Origin: Onchidella celtica
Lineage: Eukaryota > Mollusca > Gastropoda > Systellommatophora > Onchidiidae
Length of the DNA stretch: 64,000 bases
Direction: 5' to 3'
NCBI GenBank assembly: GCA_963931925.1
Contig: OZ007567.1
Span: 95,660,176 to 95,724,175 of the forward strand
Position numbers and translations under genes: made by a program. This document shows positions 11,901 through 22,665 of this stretch, in pieces (the stretch's first letter is position 1; each line of letters begins with the position of its first letter). A model generated the notes under the pieces. It was not told where the DNA came from. It searched no databases and saw nothing but the letters and a program-made list of their open reading frames with translations.

Positions 11901-12625
11901 GTGTGAGGAAGTATGAAAATGGTAATGAAGATGGTGCAAAGGAAGATGAAACCCAAAAAAACTTGGATGGAACACACTGAACAATAAGAATTCGATAAGG
12001 GAGAGGAAGAAAAATGCAAAGACCCATCCTCGAAGGTATACGGTGTAAAAACGTCGGTAATCGCTGCCAATTTTGAGATTGGGGTGCAGAATGAAAGCAG
12101 CGGATAGACCAGCAATGATGCAGACAGACAAATTACATGAAGACAGAGGGAGTCAATAAGCTGTAGGAAAAAGCTATTTGGCTAGAACGTTACCTCTGTA
12201 GGCTGGTAAATTGCATAATAGGTTTTGCTAAATGGCGAGAGCTATCACTGAGCTCAGACAATTAGGGGTGCGTTATGGGAGAGCCAGACACCAGTGTGAG
12301 TGAAGGATTCAGAAATGATTGCTTTACAAAAATGACTAGATTTGCTTCTAGTTTTTTCATCTGGGATTTCCCAATGTACGTCAGCGTCTCAGACAAAATT
12401 AGTCACGGAAAGCAGCGAGAACAACAATGAAACAAAGGTTACACTTGAAAATGATAACAATTATAGCAACCGCAGATCAACGATATCAGATGCACGAAGA
12501 AAAAACAAAACAAAAATAGCATGAGCAAAAAGGAGAAATACAACAAATGATCATAATTCCCAGAACTTTCACTGTTCAGTGTGAAGTTGTATTTCATGAT
12601 GTATCTATCTCCCCATCTCTGAATC
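5961..12625. other. Long stretch without recognisable genes
   Basis: No frame shows a recognisable domain. Local content: G-run near 6949-6970; TTG repeat near 7042; weak GGAT/GATGG-type decay product at about 10570-10890, which produces spurious Pro-Ser-Ile-His peptides on the minus strand. A frame at 8653-8958 starts with a hydrophobic segment, but nothing else supports it as a gene. Confidence 0.5.
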
Positions 12626-12869
<244 letters not shown>

Positions 12870-14839
12870 TATCAATCTAGCCTTCTGTCCGTCCTCACGC
12901 TGATATCATTTCATTGTTTCCACTCGTCGCATTTGACCTTTCCTATACAGCGTTATAACTGCACAATATTTCCATTTTCTTCTCCTGCTGAGACAATAGT
13001 GATTTATTATATTAGCGAGCACACTCATTTATAAATGTCAATCAGCTAGCCTGCCAAGCAACAAACGTCCGTATTTTTAGCAATTTGACTCCGTTAGGAG
13101 ACCGTCTTGGATAAGAACGCTGCTTCTTTATATTGAAGTGCTGTAAAAAAAATGTAACCAAGTACACTTAATGTGGGTGCCACAACAGTCAGGTTGGATG
13201 GAGCATGTCGGGGCACACTGACTTGGTCTAGTGACAATGCCTGTGTCTTTTATGGCTTATTCCGTCGAGATGTGCAGAGTTTCTCAAAAATGATAAGTTT
13301 TCATTCTGGCCAAACACGGTCATATTATATATCAAAAGAGAAGTAATTCACCCCTGATTCTAGAAAGATGATCCATCAGACCTTTTATTGTCATGTTACA
13401 CCTGATTAAGAAACGTATCCCACAAGAACACCAATAATAACCCTACACTTCGCCTTCCCAGTTTCTTCACTTCTGGGCAGGAACGAAGAGTTTCTGTCTG
13501 AAATATGGAGCTCAGAGCAACAGTTTGTGTGTGTTTTTTTAAGCGCCCTTCAGTGTGTAAGTGTGACTCAGCCACAGTTGGCAGACATACAGAGACAGAC
13601 GTGCATATTTTGGGGGTCTTGGCGTAGAAAAAAACAACAATAATTCAGGGATTACGTGTAATTTTTTTTCCCTCTCCTTTGCGTTGTTGTTTCATCAAAG
13701 ACTTCAGAACAAGACCTCTCTAGCTCGTGAAAATTAGATAATTATAGCGATTTTTTTTTTTGGGGGGGGGGAGGGGGGATTGACAGAAAGAAACAGATGC
13801 CGGGAAAATTGTTTCTCAAACGTGAGGTTACACCAACTACTTTAATGTATTTATTATCCAGAACTATATTTTTATATCTTGACCAAATGAAGATCCCGGC
13901 ATTATCCGGGATACACCTGTGAACCTGACGTTCCATCTCTCTCGCTCTTTTTGGTCTAGAAAGCTTTCCACATTCTACAGTCTTCTTACACTACAGATTT
14001 CATGCCACCAGAGCACTACGCACTCATTTCTGGTAGGGAAATTGCGCGCACCGAATTGAACGCGTATTAATGCATGATCGTTTCCGGTGCGTCGAGCTTG
14101 CCACAGGGAGCCAAAACAAAGATCATTGTATTTTGCATTTTCAATACTTTTTATTTAAAAATAGCTGAAACTTGAATCAACACAATCGGTCGATACAAAA
14201 GCGATTGGATTGGATTAGTTGACACTTAAGAAAATTAATTTTATAATTTTTGAAACTGTCGTTTACGCTGTAGAGTCGAGCAAAAAAAGGGGCAAAATGA
14301 CCCCACAGTGAATTACTCCCGCCACTTTTTTTTTTATAATAAGATTTTAAAAATTAGTGGGGTTAGAAATTTGTGGAACATAGAGATCTTTTAATGTTAG
14401 TCTCGATACTCGATACTAGTAAAAAATGTTAACGCTATAAGACTGAAGGCGGAATGGGCTGCGGCTGATGATTCAACGCTGTTGGTGGGTCACGAAAATA
14501 CCAAAAACAAACGTTTTAAAGACGTTGATTTCCCGAGAGTGTTCAAGTGTGGGTTTACGAACCTGGTCAGTTCTCTTGGCTATCTCTGCATTATCTGATG
14601 CTACTACGTCCTGTATGGGCACTTCTGTGTTCCTCTGGCAGTCTATGATACTCAGCTAAACCATCAAAAGGAAGGGGGAAAAATGAAGAGCCCGATGGTT
14701 TAAGACATTAGAGTGGCTAAAACTAAACTGAAATATAAAACACATTTACTGTCAGTAAAAATGATGAAGTTTTAGAGTGGTAAAAGGCAGGCGGAGAAGA
14801 ACCATTTAGGAACAAAATGTTTGGATGTAGCTATTGTTA
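12870..14839. other. Non-coding stretch, nothing recognised
   Basis: Mixed AT-rich sequence with a G-run near 13760-13778. No supported frame, RNA gene or terminal repeats. Confidence 0.5.
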
Positions 14840-15245
14840 GAATGATGACGATCATGATGATGTTCTTCCATCGTTCTCGATTATGGCCATGACTTCATCT
14901 TCTAATGGTTTCCGGGGTGTCTTCTAAGGTGGCTGATGAGTCCAATCTGGACGCGGAACTATCTGCCACATATTGCGCATTTCTGGCCAGTGGGTGGCTG
15001 GGAGGAAGAGCTGGCTGCTCATGCTTTCCGCGCTGGGCTTTTGCTTTCAGCGGCTGCCTTCCGGCGTTGTTCAGCTGACTTTGCCCCCTTCTTTATCAGG
15101 CTGCCCCATGTCGGTAGGTCTGAAGAGATGGTTTCCCAGATCTCGACGGGAATGCTCAGGCTCTTTGGGGTTGTCTTGAGGCTGCCTTTGAAGCGAAGTT
15201 GGGTCGTCTGACTTGCCTGCTCCCTCCGCCAGTTCTCCATACAGA
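14840..15245 (-). pseudogene. Decayed 3' end of an RTE-like LINE
   Basis: Minus-strand remnant of a LINE C-terminus. A frame from about 15240 to 15019 contains RFKGSLKTT and WETISSDLPTWGSLI, matching the region just after the RPRGRP-type segment of LINE proteins (compare W-x-DR-x-WR in the element at 1190-4321). Further downstream, in a different frame, lies a C2H2 finger: KCAIC, then an in-frame stop, then FRVQIGLISHLRRH. At least one frameshift and one nonsense change are therefore present. A GAT/ATG-rich 3' tail lies at about 14846-14866. The RT and endonuclease are absent, so this is a 5'-truncated, dead copy. Confidence 0.75.
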
Positions 15246-15252
15246 AATTGTG

Positions 15253-15980
15253 TTAAGGTGGGTCTAAAGGCTGACAATGGTTGAAAAGGTTCAGATTGGC
15301 CCTAGGAACGTTTTTGCTTAATATCAGTCTGTGGCCTTTTCTGCATAGTAATGAAGCCTAATGAAGTTGGTTTTAATGGAAGTCTACACACCAGGAGGCT
15401 TTTAGTAGCCTTTTTTTCATACAGGTTATTGCTTGGAACTTGTTTTCTTTGTTTTTCTCGAAATTGATTTTTTGGCTACTAACCATTCTTTCATGCATGA
15501 TAATTCCATAATCACTAGTTCAAATTGACTGAAACTTTGCATGTTCATTCCTATATTATTTCTGCAGATCTTATACCTCTTAAAATGATGAAAATATGTC
15601 AATTTTATTAAATGTGACTATTTAATTGTAGCTCGTGCTTTGAAAATTGGCACTGTTCTCACAGACAGATTTTGACCCAGTTACACACTCTTTGCATTGT
15701 ACATAGACCAGAAATGGCTGGTATAGTATCTAGAGCTAAGGTATCTGATGCTACATGTCAAAATTTAAGTTCCTATCCTTATTCTTAATTACACTATGAT
15801 GTTTTGAAATTTGCTCTTTTTATTCTATATCGCCGGCCATATTGGATTCCAAATTTGCGCATTTCAATTTTTTCTTCAAAATTTATTGTTTCTGACCCTA
15901 CTGCTAACATATTTTATTAAAAATATTCATGTGAAATACTTTAGGGCCAAATTGGGTTTCAACCTTTAGACCTACCTTAA
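15253..15980. mobile_element. TTAA-flanked MITE, ~720 bp
   Basis: TTAAGGTGGGTCTAAAGG at 15253-15270 is mirrored by CCTTTAGACCTACCTTAA at 15963-15980 (17 of 18 matching in inverted orientation). TTAA at both outer ends fits a TTAA target duplication with 14-bp terminal repeats, as for piggyBac-type non-autonomous elements, although the ends start GGT rather than the usual CCY. AT-rich interior without coding capacity. Confidence 0.7.
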
Positions 15981-16082
15981 GGGAATGTCGTGTTTTACAT
16001 AGAAAGCTATAGCTGAGCAGTGAAGACAACTCAGTATTTTCCCTATTCGGCTTTGCAATAACACTACGCCCCCCTAACAATA
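15981..16082. repeat. M1 repeat copy (short MITE-like element)
   Basis: Shares GTGTTTTACATAGAAAGCTA and then AGCTGAGCAGTGAA and CAGTATTTTCCCT with copies near 28.2, 50.8, 59.0 and 62.5 kb. The right end CGCCCCCCTAACAA is the inverted form of the GTTAGGGGG-type left end of the other copies. The left end here is replaced by the adjoining TTAA MITE. Confidence 0.65.
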
Positions 16083-16714
16083 ACTGCGTGCATGTATGCT
16101 GCTTGGGAAAGATACAGATCACACCACCTGTACATTTATGGAATATGTGATTATTATTTAATTACTTTCACGTCACATTAAGAAAAATCATTATATCTCC
16201 TATGACCATTTTATGGGGAAAAAAAACAAATATAAATACTTTAAAAGCATTTAAATCCGCATTCAGTGGATTGTGTCCAGCGTAGTGTGGATATCCGTTT
16301 ATGTGCAACACAAAAAGGCACATCACAGATTTTTCCCAGCTATGAAAAGAGCTTAAATGTTCCGTGTTATACATTATGATGCTCGATTACTGGCGTCAGT
16401 AAACCTCTCCGTCATAAAAACTGTCACAACATTAAGCCCTTCACTTCTATGGTATTATTTACATACAGGCATTGATACGATTTTAAGTGTCTGGAAATGT
16501 AAAATGATCCAGACCAAATTTGTAAAGAAAACATACTAGCTTAGATTCTTTATCATTTTTTTGTAATTCTCTCAACATACTTTATTTTATTATTTTTTTC
16601 AGAACGACCTATTGTTTGAAGGATGTGCATGAGTAAAATACAAAGTGGTCTAGACACTTTCTTATCCCATGAGGGAAATGCTCTTTCTCAGAGCATGTGG
16701 TACACACATCCATT
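16083..16714. other. Non-coding stretch, nothing recognised
   Basis: AT-rich flank of the LTR retrotransposon with no recognisable frame. Confidence 0.5.
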
Positions 16715-16719
16715 ATAAC
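16715..16719. repeat. LTR element target duplication, left (ATAAC)
   Basis: ATAAC directly precedes the left LTR and is repeated directly after the right LTR at 19298-19302. A 5-bp duplication is typical of Ty3/gypsy integrases. Confidence 0.85.
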
Positions 16720-16799
16720 TGTTATATATCCATATATAATCAAGGGAAATTATGCATACATGTAATTTACTTAGTTACTGCCCTTGGTTAGACATAACA
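16720..16799 (+). repeat. 5' LTR, 80 bp
   Basis: Begins TGTTATATATCC and ends GACATAACA, with TG...CA termini inside a TGTTA/TAACA inverted repeat. Base-for-base identical to 19218-19297. The TATATATCCATATATAAT stretch may supply the TATA element. Confidence 0.95.
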
Positions 16800-16802
16800 A
16801 AT

Positions 16803-16820
16803 TGGCGACGAGGATGGGAT
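16803..16820 (+). promoter_or_regulatory. Primer-binding site for tRNA-Ser
   Basis: TGGCGACGAGGATGGGAT begins 3 nt after the LTR and is complementary to the 3' end (including CCA) of the conserved animal tRNA-Ser(GCT) as I remember it, over about 18 nt. It would prime minus-strand synthesis. Confidence 0.75.
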
Positions 16821-17128
16821 CTTCACAAGTTCTGATGTCACTCAAGTTCTGAAGCCTACTAGTACTACAAGAACCCAAGCCAGCCAAGCCTTACAAGCGG
16901 AAGGAAGCCAATACAAGCCTGCGGAATCAGACCAGCAGCAAGCCAAGCAGCTTCAGTACCCAAGCCAGCTCACGGACCAACCACCCGGATCCAAGTAGCG
17001 GACCTGAAGCTGTACATAGAGCCAAGCAACGTCTCGGCTAGCTCTAAAACACCGAGTAGCTCGCTCTTAGCTATCTCGAATTGTAAACCGCCAGTCAGCT
17101 GTGCCAAGTAGCCCAGCCGTGCCTCAAG
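16821..17128 (+). other. 5' leader of the LTR retrotransposon
   Basis: About 300 nt between the primer site and gag ATG. It has many CAAGCCAGC/AAGCCAGC motifs (about 16872-16975) that make a loose internal repeat. Probably holds the packaging signal; this is inference from position. Confidence 0.6.
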
Positions 17129-18334
17129 ATGCCGAGGACTCCAGCTGCAGAAACGTCACAAGAAGACCTCATCACTTTGCTGCGTAATCAGATGGAACAG
17201 CAACGAGAACAGATGGAACTGCAGCGACAGCAGATGGAAGCACTGATGTCTTTGGCTATGAACAAGCCAGTCACCAACACCAAGTTCGAAGCATTTGATT
17301 CAACAATAGAACTGTGGTCAGATTACTGGGCAAGGTTTACCACCTTCACAAAGGCAAACTCCATACCAGAAGCAAAAAAGGTTGACATTTTTCTGACCAA
17401 CCAGAACAGTGAGGTCTACAAGATGCTAAAAAACCAAGCTTCTCAACAGACCCCGCCGATAGACGTCAACGAAATAACCATTGAAACTATCAAGACCTGG
17501 ATGGGGGAACATTTCGACCCCAAACGTTTCGTTGTGCGGGAAAGATTTAAATTTTGGACCTACACTGACAGAAAGACTGCAGAAAGTGTGCACCAACTGG
17601 CTGCTCGCATTCGTCAAGAGGCAGCGACTTGCGACTTCGCATCAATCCAAGACCCACTTGACGAGGCCATGCGTACACGATTTGTCTGCTCCATTAAAAA
17701 TGAAGCGGTCATAAAGGCACTGTTCAAGATTAAAGATGACGAACTGACCTTCAGCAAGGCAGTAGAGGTGGCGGCAGAGGTCGAGGAGGCGTCAAAGGTG
17801 GCCAAAGAAACATCCGGTACCAGTGACGGCGAAGTCTTCAAGCTCAATCAGAGAAGAAAATGCAAGCAAAACCCTCAACAGCAAACTCAAGTCCAGGGCT
17901 ATCCATCAATGTTTAAAAAGTCAAGCAAACCGACAACGAAGAAGACTGTTTGCAGCAGATGCGAAGGACAGCACAGCCGAAATGAGTGCAGGTTCGCTAA
18001 CGCCGTGTGCCATTTCTGTAACATAAAAGGGCACATAGAGTCAGCTTGTCGGAAGAAGAAAAGTCAACAGCGTCCGATCAAGAGGATACAAACTGTCCGT
18101 TGGAATACAGCGGGACCAATCACCGAGACATGCTGCGTCAACAACCAGCCTGTCCAGTTTGAAATCGACACTGGTTCTAGGGACAACTTCATTTCAACCA
18201 AGACATGGCGCAGTTTGAAGTCCCCTAAACTCACCACTGTGAAATGCCAGTACAAGTGTGCCTCAGGTCAGAAACTACCAGTGACGGGCGAAATATTTCT
18301 ACATACATCGCATGCCAAGACAACTTGTATATAG
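17129..18334 (+). CDS. Gag-protease polyprotein of the LTR retrotransposon (truncated by stop)
   Basis: A 401-residue frame. Residues about 15-45 form a Gln/Glu/Met-rich coiled coil; about 50-220 are the gag capsid-like region (FDSTIELWSDYWARF, then MLKNQ and FDPKRFVVRERFKF). Two zinc knuckles follow: an atypical CX2CX3HX4C at 275-287 and a canonical CX2CX4HX4C at 294-307. An aspartic protease begins with the active-site DTGS at 347-350. A TAG at 18332-18334 cuts the protease before its second half; the same frame stays open afterwards and carries the expected LLGR-type segment. The stop is therefore either a mutation or a read-through site. Gag would build the particle and protease would cut it. 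Confidence 0.88.
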   Translation: MPRTPAAETSQEDLITLLRNQMEQQREQMELQRQQMEALMSLAMNKPVTNTKFEAFDSTIELWSDYWARFTTFTKANSIPEAKKVDIFLTNQNSEVYKMLKNQASQQTPPIDVNEITIETIKTWMGEHFDPKRFVVRERFKFWTYTDRKTAESVHQLAARIRQEAATCDFASIQDPLDEAMRTRFVCSIKNEAVIKALFKIKDDELTFSKAVEVAAEVEEASKVAKETSGTSDGEVFKLNQRRKCKQNPQQQTQVQGYPSMFKKSSKPTTKKTVCSRCEGQHSRNECRFANAVCHFCNIKGHIESACRKKKSQQRPIKRIQTVRWNTAGPITETCCVNNQPVQFEIDTGSRDNFISTKTWRSLKSPKLTTVKCQYKCASGQKLPVTGEIFLHTSHAKTTCI

Positions 18335-18898
18335 AAATTCGTCGTGACACAGATGGACTTTAACCTGCTTGGAAGAGCAACCACAAAGCGATTGGGAATC
18401 TCAGTGGACAATCTCCTACACAAAGTTTTCGACGATTTGAAACCGGATGCAGTCCTGCAGACATCCTGTCGAAACTGGTGTGCGGAATTCCTGATGCTGT
18501 ACAGACGTACACCTCTACCATGTGGATCCAGTCCCAGTCAACTACTGAATGGTCGTCAAATCAGGACCAAGATTGACGTCATCTTTCCCGCGAGAGAACG
18601 ACATGCCAGTCCGCCCGATGCCGTCGACCAGACTCCAGATGTTCCACCAGCACGTCGAAGACAACGCAGACGACAGAAAGCTATAGTCAAATCTGCCGAC
18701 CGTCAACCGAAGTTCAACGTTGGTGATCCCTGCTTCGCTTTGTCTTTCAAAGGGGGGCGTAAGGACAAATAGAAATCTGCACAGGTGACGGCAACCATTG
18801 GCCACAGCCTGTTTGAAGTCAAGATTCTACCAGATGGACCAATTTGTCGCCGGCATACAGATCAGCTACGTCCTCGACGACAGAGACATAGAGACTGA
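18335..18898 (+). pseudogene. Protease end fused by deletion to integrase C-terminal remnant
   Basis: In frame with gag-protease after its TAG. The first part (FVVTQMDFNLLGRATTKRLG) is the end of the retroviral-type protease. After about residue 40 it jumps to YRRTPLPCGSSPSQLLNGRQ, which is the end of a gypsy integrase core, followed by a basic segment and FNVGDPCF of the C-terminal domain. Another TAG at 18770-18772 interrupts the chromodomain-free tail, which ends with HTDQLRPR near 18865-18880. The RT, RNase H and catalytic integrase residues are gone, so no replication activity can come from this copy. Confidence 0.8.
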
Positions 18899-18920
18899 TT
18901 TGTTTGTAAAGGTTCAGAAA

Positions 18921-19127
18921 CCTACCACACCATTCTGACATGGGGTGGCAAGGACTGAACCTATGACAGAGTACGGAAACCTACCACACCATCCTAGCAT
19001 GGGGTGGCAAGGACCGCACTCCAGGACTGACGTGTCCGTAAACCTACCACACTATCCTGGCATAGGGTGGATAGGAGCGGACGAGACCGAGACCTACCAC
19101 ACCATTCTGACATGGGGTGGCAAGGAC
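18921..19127 (+). repeat. Four spaced 35-bp stem-loop units in the LTR element
   Basis: Units at 18921-18955, 18980-19014, 19043-19077 and 19093-19127. Each has CCACACCAT (or a variant) facing ATGGGGTGG (or a variant) around a short loop, so each can fold as a hairpin. Spacers differ in length and sequence. They lie between the integrase remnant and the polypurine tract. Confidence 0.8.
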
Positions 19128-19207
19128 CGATCTCGACAAGACGCGACTTTATCATGTTTATGTAGCATGAATTTTAGTTTTAGCCTTCACCATATGTACT
19201 GCAGGCT

Positions 19208-19217
19208 AGAAGGGAGG
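19208..19217 (+). promoter_or_regulatory. Polypurine tract
   Basis: AGAAGGGAGG directly abuts the 3' LTR, the expected position of the plus-strand primer. Confidence 0.75.
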
Positions 19218-19297
19218 TGTTATATATCCATATATAATCAAGGGAAATTATGCATACATGTAATTTACTTAGTTACTGCCCTTGGTTAGACATAACA
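19218..19297 (+). repeat. 3' LTR, 80 bp
   Basis: Identical to the 5' LTR at 16720-16799. Followed at once by the second ATAAC. Confidence 0.95.
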
Positions 19298-19302
19298 ATA
19301 AC
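19298..19302. repeat. LTR element target duplication, right (ATAAC)
   Basis: Second copy of the 5-bp duplication at 16715-16719. Confidence 0.85.
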
Positions 19303-20511
19303 ATTCTGAGCTTCTTTTTTTTTATCCTTAAAATACCATTTAAGACATTGAATTTTATCAATCTGAAAGATATGCGGACAAAGATTTTATACTTTTTTTT
19401 CTTTCGTGAATGAATATTTCTTATCTTTTCAAATGATTCATATCCATTATGGCCAACAGCACGCGGAGACGTTGTGAGACAAAACCCGATGTTTTAGATA
19501 AGATAAGATAAGATAAATGAGAATTGGGTTAGTATCCCGCGAGGGAACTTCACTTTCACAGAGCGTTTAAGAGCACATTACTACCACATGATACATAATA
19601 TTTAACGTAACGTTACATAAATATATCATAACTCAATAACATGCTTCGGGAACAAATTGGAAGTTTTGCATTTATAACTTTTATACAGAAGGAGTTCTCT
19701 AATGGAATGCATGTACACAGATAAAGTTTCCAGAACGTCATCTTTAGCTCCATGCCCTTCTGCCCTGGTAAGCTCATCCTGCCATACCCCATCCCCTTGA
19801 GTGTCCATTCTCTCTGCCCATACTACGGTCAGTGACGCCCGCGGAGACGCCTTGTCGCTTGTCCTATTTAATTTCTCATATTTCCTGAGTTTTCAATTGT
19901 CTTTTTGTTTGTTGAAGTTCAAAATTGCATTATTCATCTGCTCTAGACTCCAGGGAAACGGACTTGTATTGATCTTCGCCCGTCTTTAAATAAATTGCTG
20001 GCTATCTGTGGATTCCTCAAGCTCTTTACTAACTGTCTTTAGTGCTGTGTGTGTCCTCAGTTTATACGAATTATGTCTTTTGTTAGTTTTATTTGCACGG
20101 ATGTTTTGTCTGCTTCAGTACTGGTATGCTGCACAGTCTTACTCACTGTCTGTTTATCTGACTGTTTTGTGTTTTGTCCTACTTTGTATTCAGTCTGTTG
20201 TTTGTCTCTTTGGGGTTGCTATTTGTCTGCCTGACGCTAAGTCTGTTTCAGAGTTTAATACTGCGTTACTGCTTGTCTGCTGTGCCATTTGTAAATCTTC
20301 CACTTTTAGCCTTTTGTGGTCTTGCTTGTCTGTCTGTTCTGTCTGTTTGAAAGTTAATTGGTGGTTTTTTTTTTTACCAAAAATATGGAAAATTTGCAAA
20401 GCAGGAGAACGTACGAAATAACGGGATTTACGATCAAACCAGCTTGTACATAATAGTATGGTGTAACCACTGTATTTGTGAATATTTTATTATTCTGAGA
20501 TACACTTACAA
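19303..20511. other. Non-coding stretch with a small (GATAA)n
   Basis: A run of about five AGATA units lies near 19496-19516. T-rich DNA at 20000-20420 gives hydrophobic, Cys-rich open frames in two phases that look like composition effects. No gene recognised. Confidence 0.5.
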
Positions 20512-20735
20512 GATGAGTGAGTGAGTGGGTGGGTGGGTGGGCGGTTTAGTGAGTGAGTGTTTGAGTGAGTGAGTGAGTGAGTAAGCGAGTGAGTGAGTGA
20601 TTGCGTGAGCGAGTGAGTGAGTGAGTGAGTGAATGAGCATTAGCCTGAGTGAGTGAGTGAGTGAATGAGTATCAGCATGAGTATCAGCATGAGTGAGTGA
20701 GCGAGTGAATGAGTATCAGCATGAATGAGTGAGTG
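20512..20735. repeat. (GAGT)n microsatellite with longer embedded units
   Basis: GAGT/GTGA tetranucleotides with variants (GGGT, GCGA). The second half contains repeated AATGAGTATCAGCATGA segments, so a longer unit has begun to amplify inside the simple repeat. Confidence 0.93.
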
Positions 20736-21875
20736 ACAAATCGATAAACAAATGTGTTTCAAAGTGTCCTTTCTATATCTGCAAGTGTTTAGCATGGCTC
20801 AAATAAAATAAACAAGGAAACGTGAAAAAAAATATTAATTTGCTCATTTTTGTGGCGCGCCACGCATTAGATTTCCATTTCCAACTTTCAGTGCAGAATT
20901 GTTCTTTGTCTCTCCTGCCACTGGGGAAATCTAAATTGTCTGTGTTTAGGGGAAAAAAACGGATACAGTTTCATATTAATACTTTAAAAAGTTCGGATAA
21001 TCCTGAGATGTAGATTATAGGCTGTCAGACTTAGGTTCTGTACCCATTTGCGGGTATTCTGAGCCGGGAATGGAATGCAGGACGGACGAAAAAAATGGAT
21101 GGATGGGTAGATGGATGGATGGATGGAAGAGGGGTGGATGGAGGGACATATATAGAGAGAATGCTCTGGTCCTCAGCAGAAAAAAATAAACTATCCACCT
21201 CCGCAACACCTGGTGGTCTCAACACATAATGGGCATATTAATGGTGGTTTAAAGTTATGTTTACCTAATCTTACTGTAGTGTTACATTGTTAGTAACTGT
21301 CACATCCCCACGGTCAGTGAATGTAGTAAATTATGCAAATGAACACATTAATTATGGCCAGGACAGAGATGTTTGTCATCCGTCTTTGTGTTTGCGTAGT
21401 ATGTCTGTAAAAATAGATTGGATGTAAGCCAGGATTGAATCGTTGAGATAATCGTTTTTCGAGGATTGCTGCATTTGGCATACACATACAATGTTTTTTG
21501 TTGTGTTTCTTGTTTCCGTCTGGTCCTATCTTGATCCAGTCTGCTTCTTCTTGGACCTTCAAAAGGGCATTTTAGCCCTGAAAACGGCTGTTCTTGAAAA
21601 GCGCTGTTTGGGGCTTACAGCACAATCCTTTTGACACTAGCCCAAAAGCCAGGGTTGGACTCGCTGCTGTCATCACATTTTATCACAAGGCTGGGTTTGC
21701 TATGCGCGATGCACGCAGGATGGCTTGAAGTTTGCATTGTATTATATAGATCTATGCGCATTATTTTCCTGACGTTCGTGTGCCTATCCAGGTTCGAAAA
21801 TGTGAGGTGGAATTATGACGGGCAAATGGGCTATGGGCAGGGAGTTGTGGATGGCCGCCTTAAATGCATGGTTTA
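20736..21875. other. Non-coding stretch with short (GGAT)n
   Basis: GGATGGATG tract at about 21096-21140. Nothing else recognised up to the Helitron boundary. Confidence 0.5.
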
Positions 21876-22268
21876 TCTATTATATATTTCAGTAACTTGC
21901 AACCTTTGGCACGACTAACTGACCAAACTATACACTCTTCAGGCCTTAAATTTGGCAGGAAGGTGGCAATTGAGATAAGGAAGATGATGGCTATAATTAA
22001 AAGTTGTTTACTTCAAGCATGTATTTTAAAAAAATAACAATGTTTATTGCTATGTAACACCTGTATTTTTGCGTGTTTGTTTCGTAATATAATCAGTACC
22101 GTGCATGTCATAAAAAGTAACCGTATCAAGCGTTCAGTTTGGTGCGTAATGTTGTGGTGCGCATGAGTTCTGAAGCAAGACTGTAGTTTATTACTTTTAT
22201 TATACTAAGGGGGGGGGGGGGGGATCACGTGATTGTTTATTCCGGGCAAAGCCCGGTAGCTCATCTAG
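21876..22268 (+). mobile_element. Non-autonomous Helitron, copy A
   Basis: Starts TCTATTATATATTTCAG after an A and ends with the hairpin CCGGGCAAAGCCCGG (22242-22256), 8 nt, then CTAG, 393 bp long. 5'-TC, 3' hairpin and CTRR end are the hallmarks of Helitrons, which insert between A and T by rolling-circle transfer. No Rep/helicase coding capacity. The core simple repeat is a 15-nt G run (22209-22223). Copy B follows with no spacer. Confidence 0.87.
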
Positions 22269-22626
22269 TCTATTATATATTTCAGTAACTTGCAACCTTT
22301 GGCATGACTAACTGACCAAACTATACACTCTTCAGGCCTTAAATTTGGCAGGAAGGTGGCAATTGAGATAAGGAAGATGATGGCTATAATTAAAAGTTGT
22401 TTACTTCAAGGATGTATTTTAAAAAAATAACAATGTTTATTGCTAACATCTGTATTTTTGCATGTTTGTTTCGTAATATATAGTACCGTGCATGTCATAA
22501 AAAGTAACCGTATCAAGTGTTCAGTTTGGTGCTTAAATTAAATGTTGTGGTGCGCATGAGTTCTGAAGCCAGACTGTAGTTTATTCAAAGAGGTTATACC
22601 TCTTTGAGTTTATTACTTTTATTATA

Positions 22627-22665
<39 letters not shown>

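Larger units (their letters stand above)
16720..19297 (+). mobile_element. Internally deleted Ty3/gypsy (Mag-like) LTR retrotransposon
   Basis: A 2578-bp element with identical 80-bp LTRs (TGTTA...TAACA), 5-bp ATAAC target duplication, a tRNA-primer site, gag-protease frame, remnant integrase tail and a polypurine tract. Reverse transcriptase, RNase H and the integrase core are missing between roughly 18425 and 18475. Very short LTRs and a serine-tRNA primer are known from the Mag group, which is why I place it there. Identical LTRs indicate the deleted form itself was recently inserted, so it was probably mobilised in trans by an intact relative. Confidence 0.92.

Noticed and set aside
20008-20421. 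137-codon hydrophobic, Cys-rich frame
   Set aside because: Overlapping phases show similar composition; typical for CTGT/TTTG-rich DNA.
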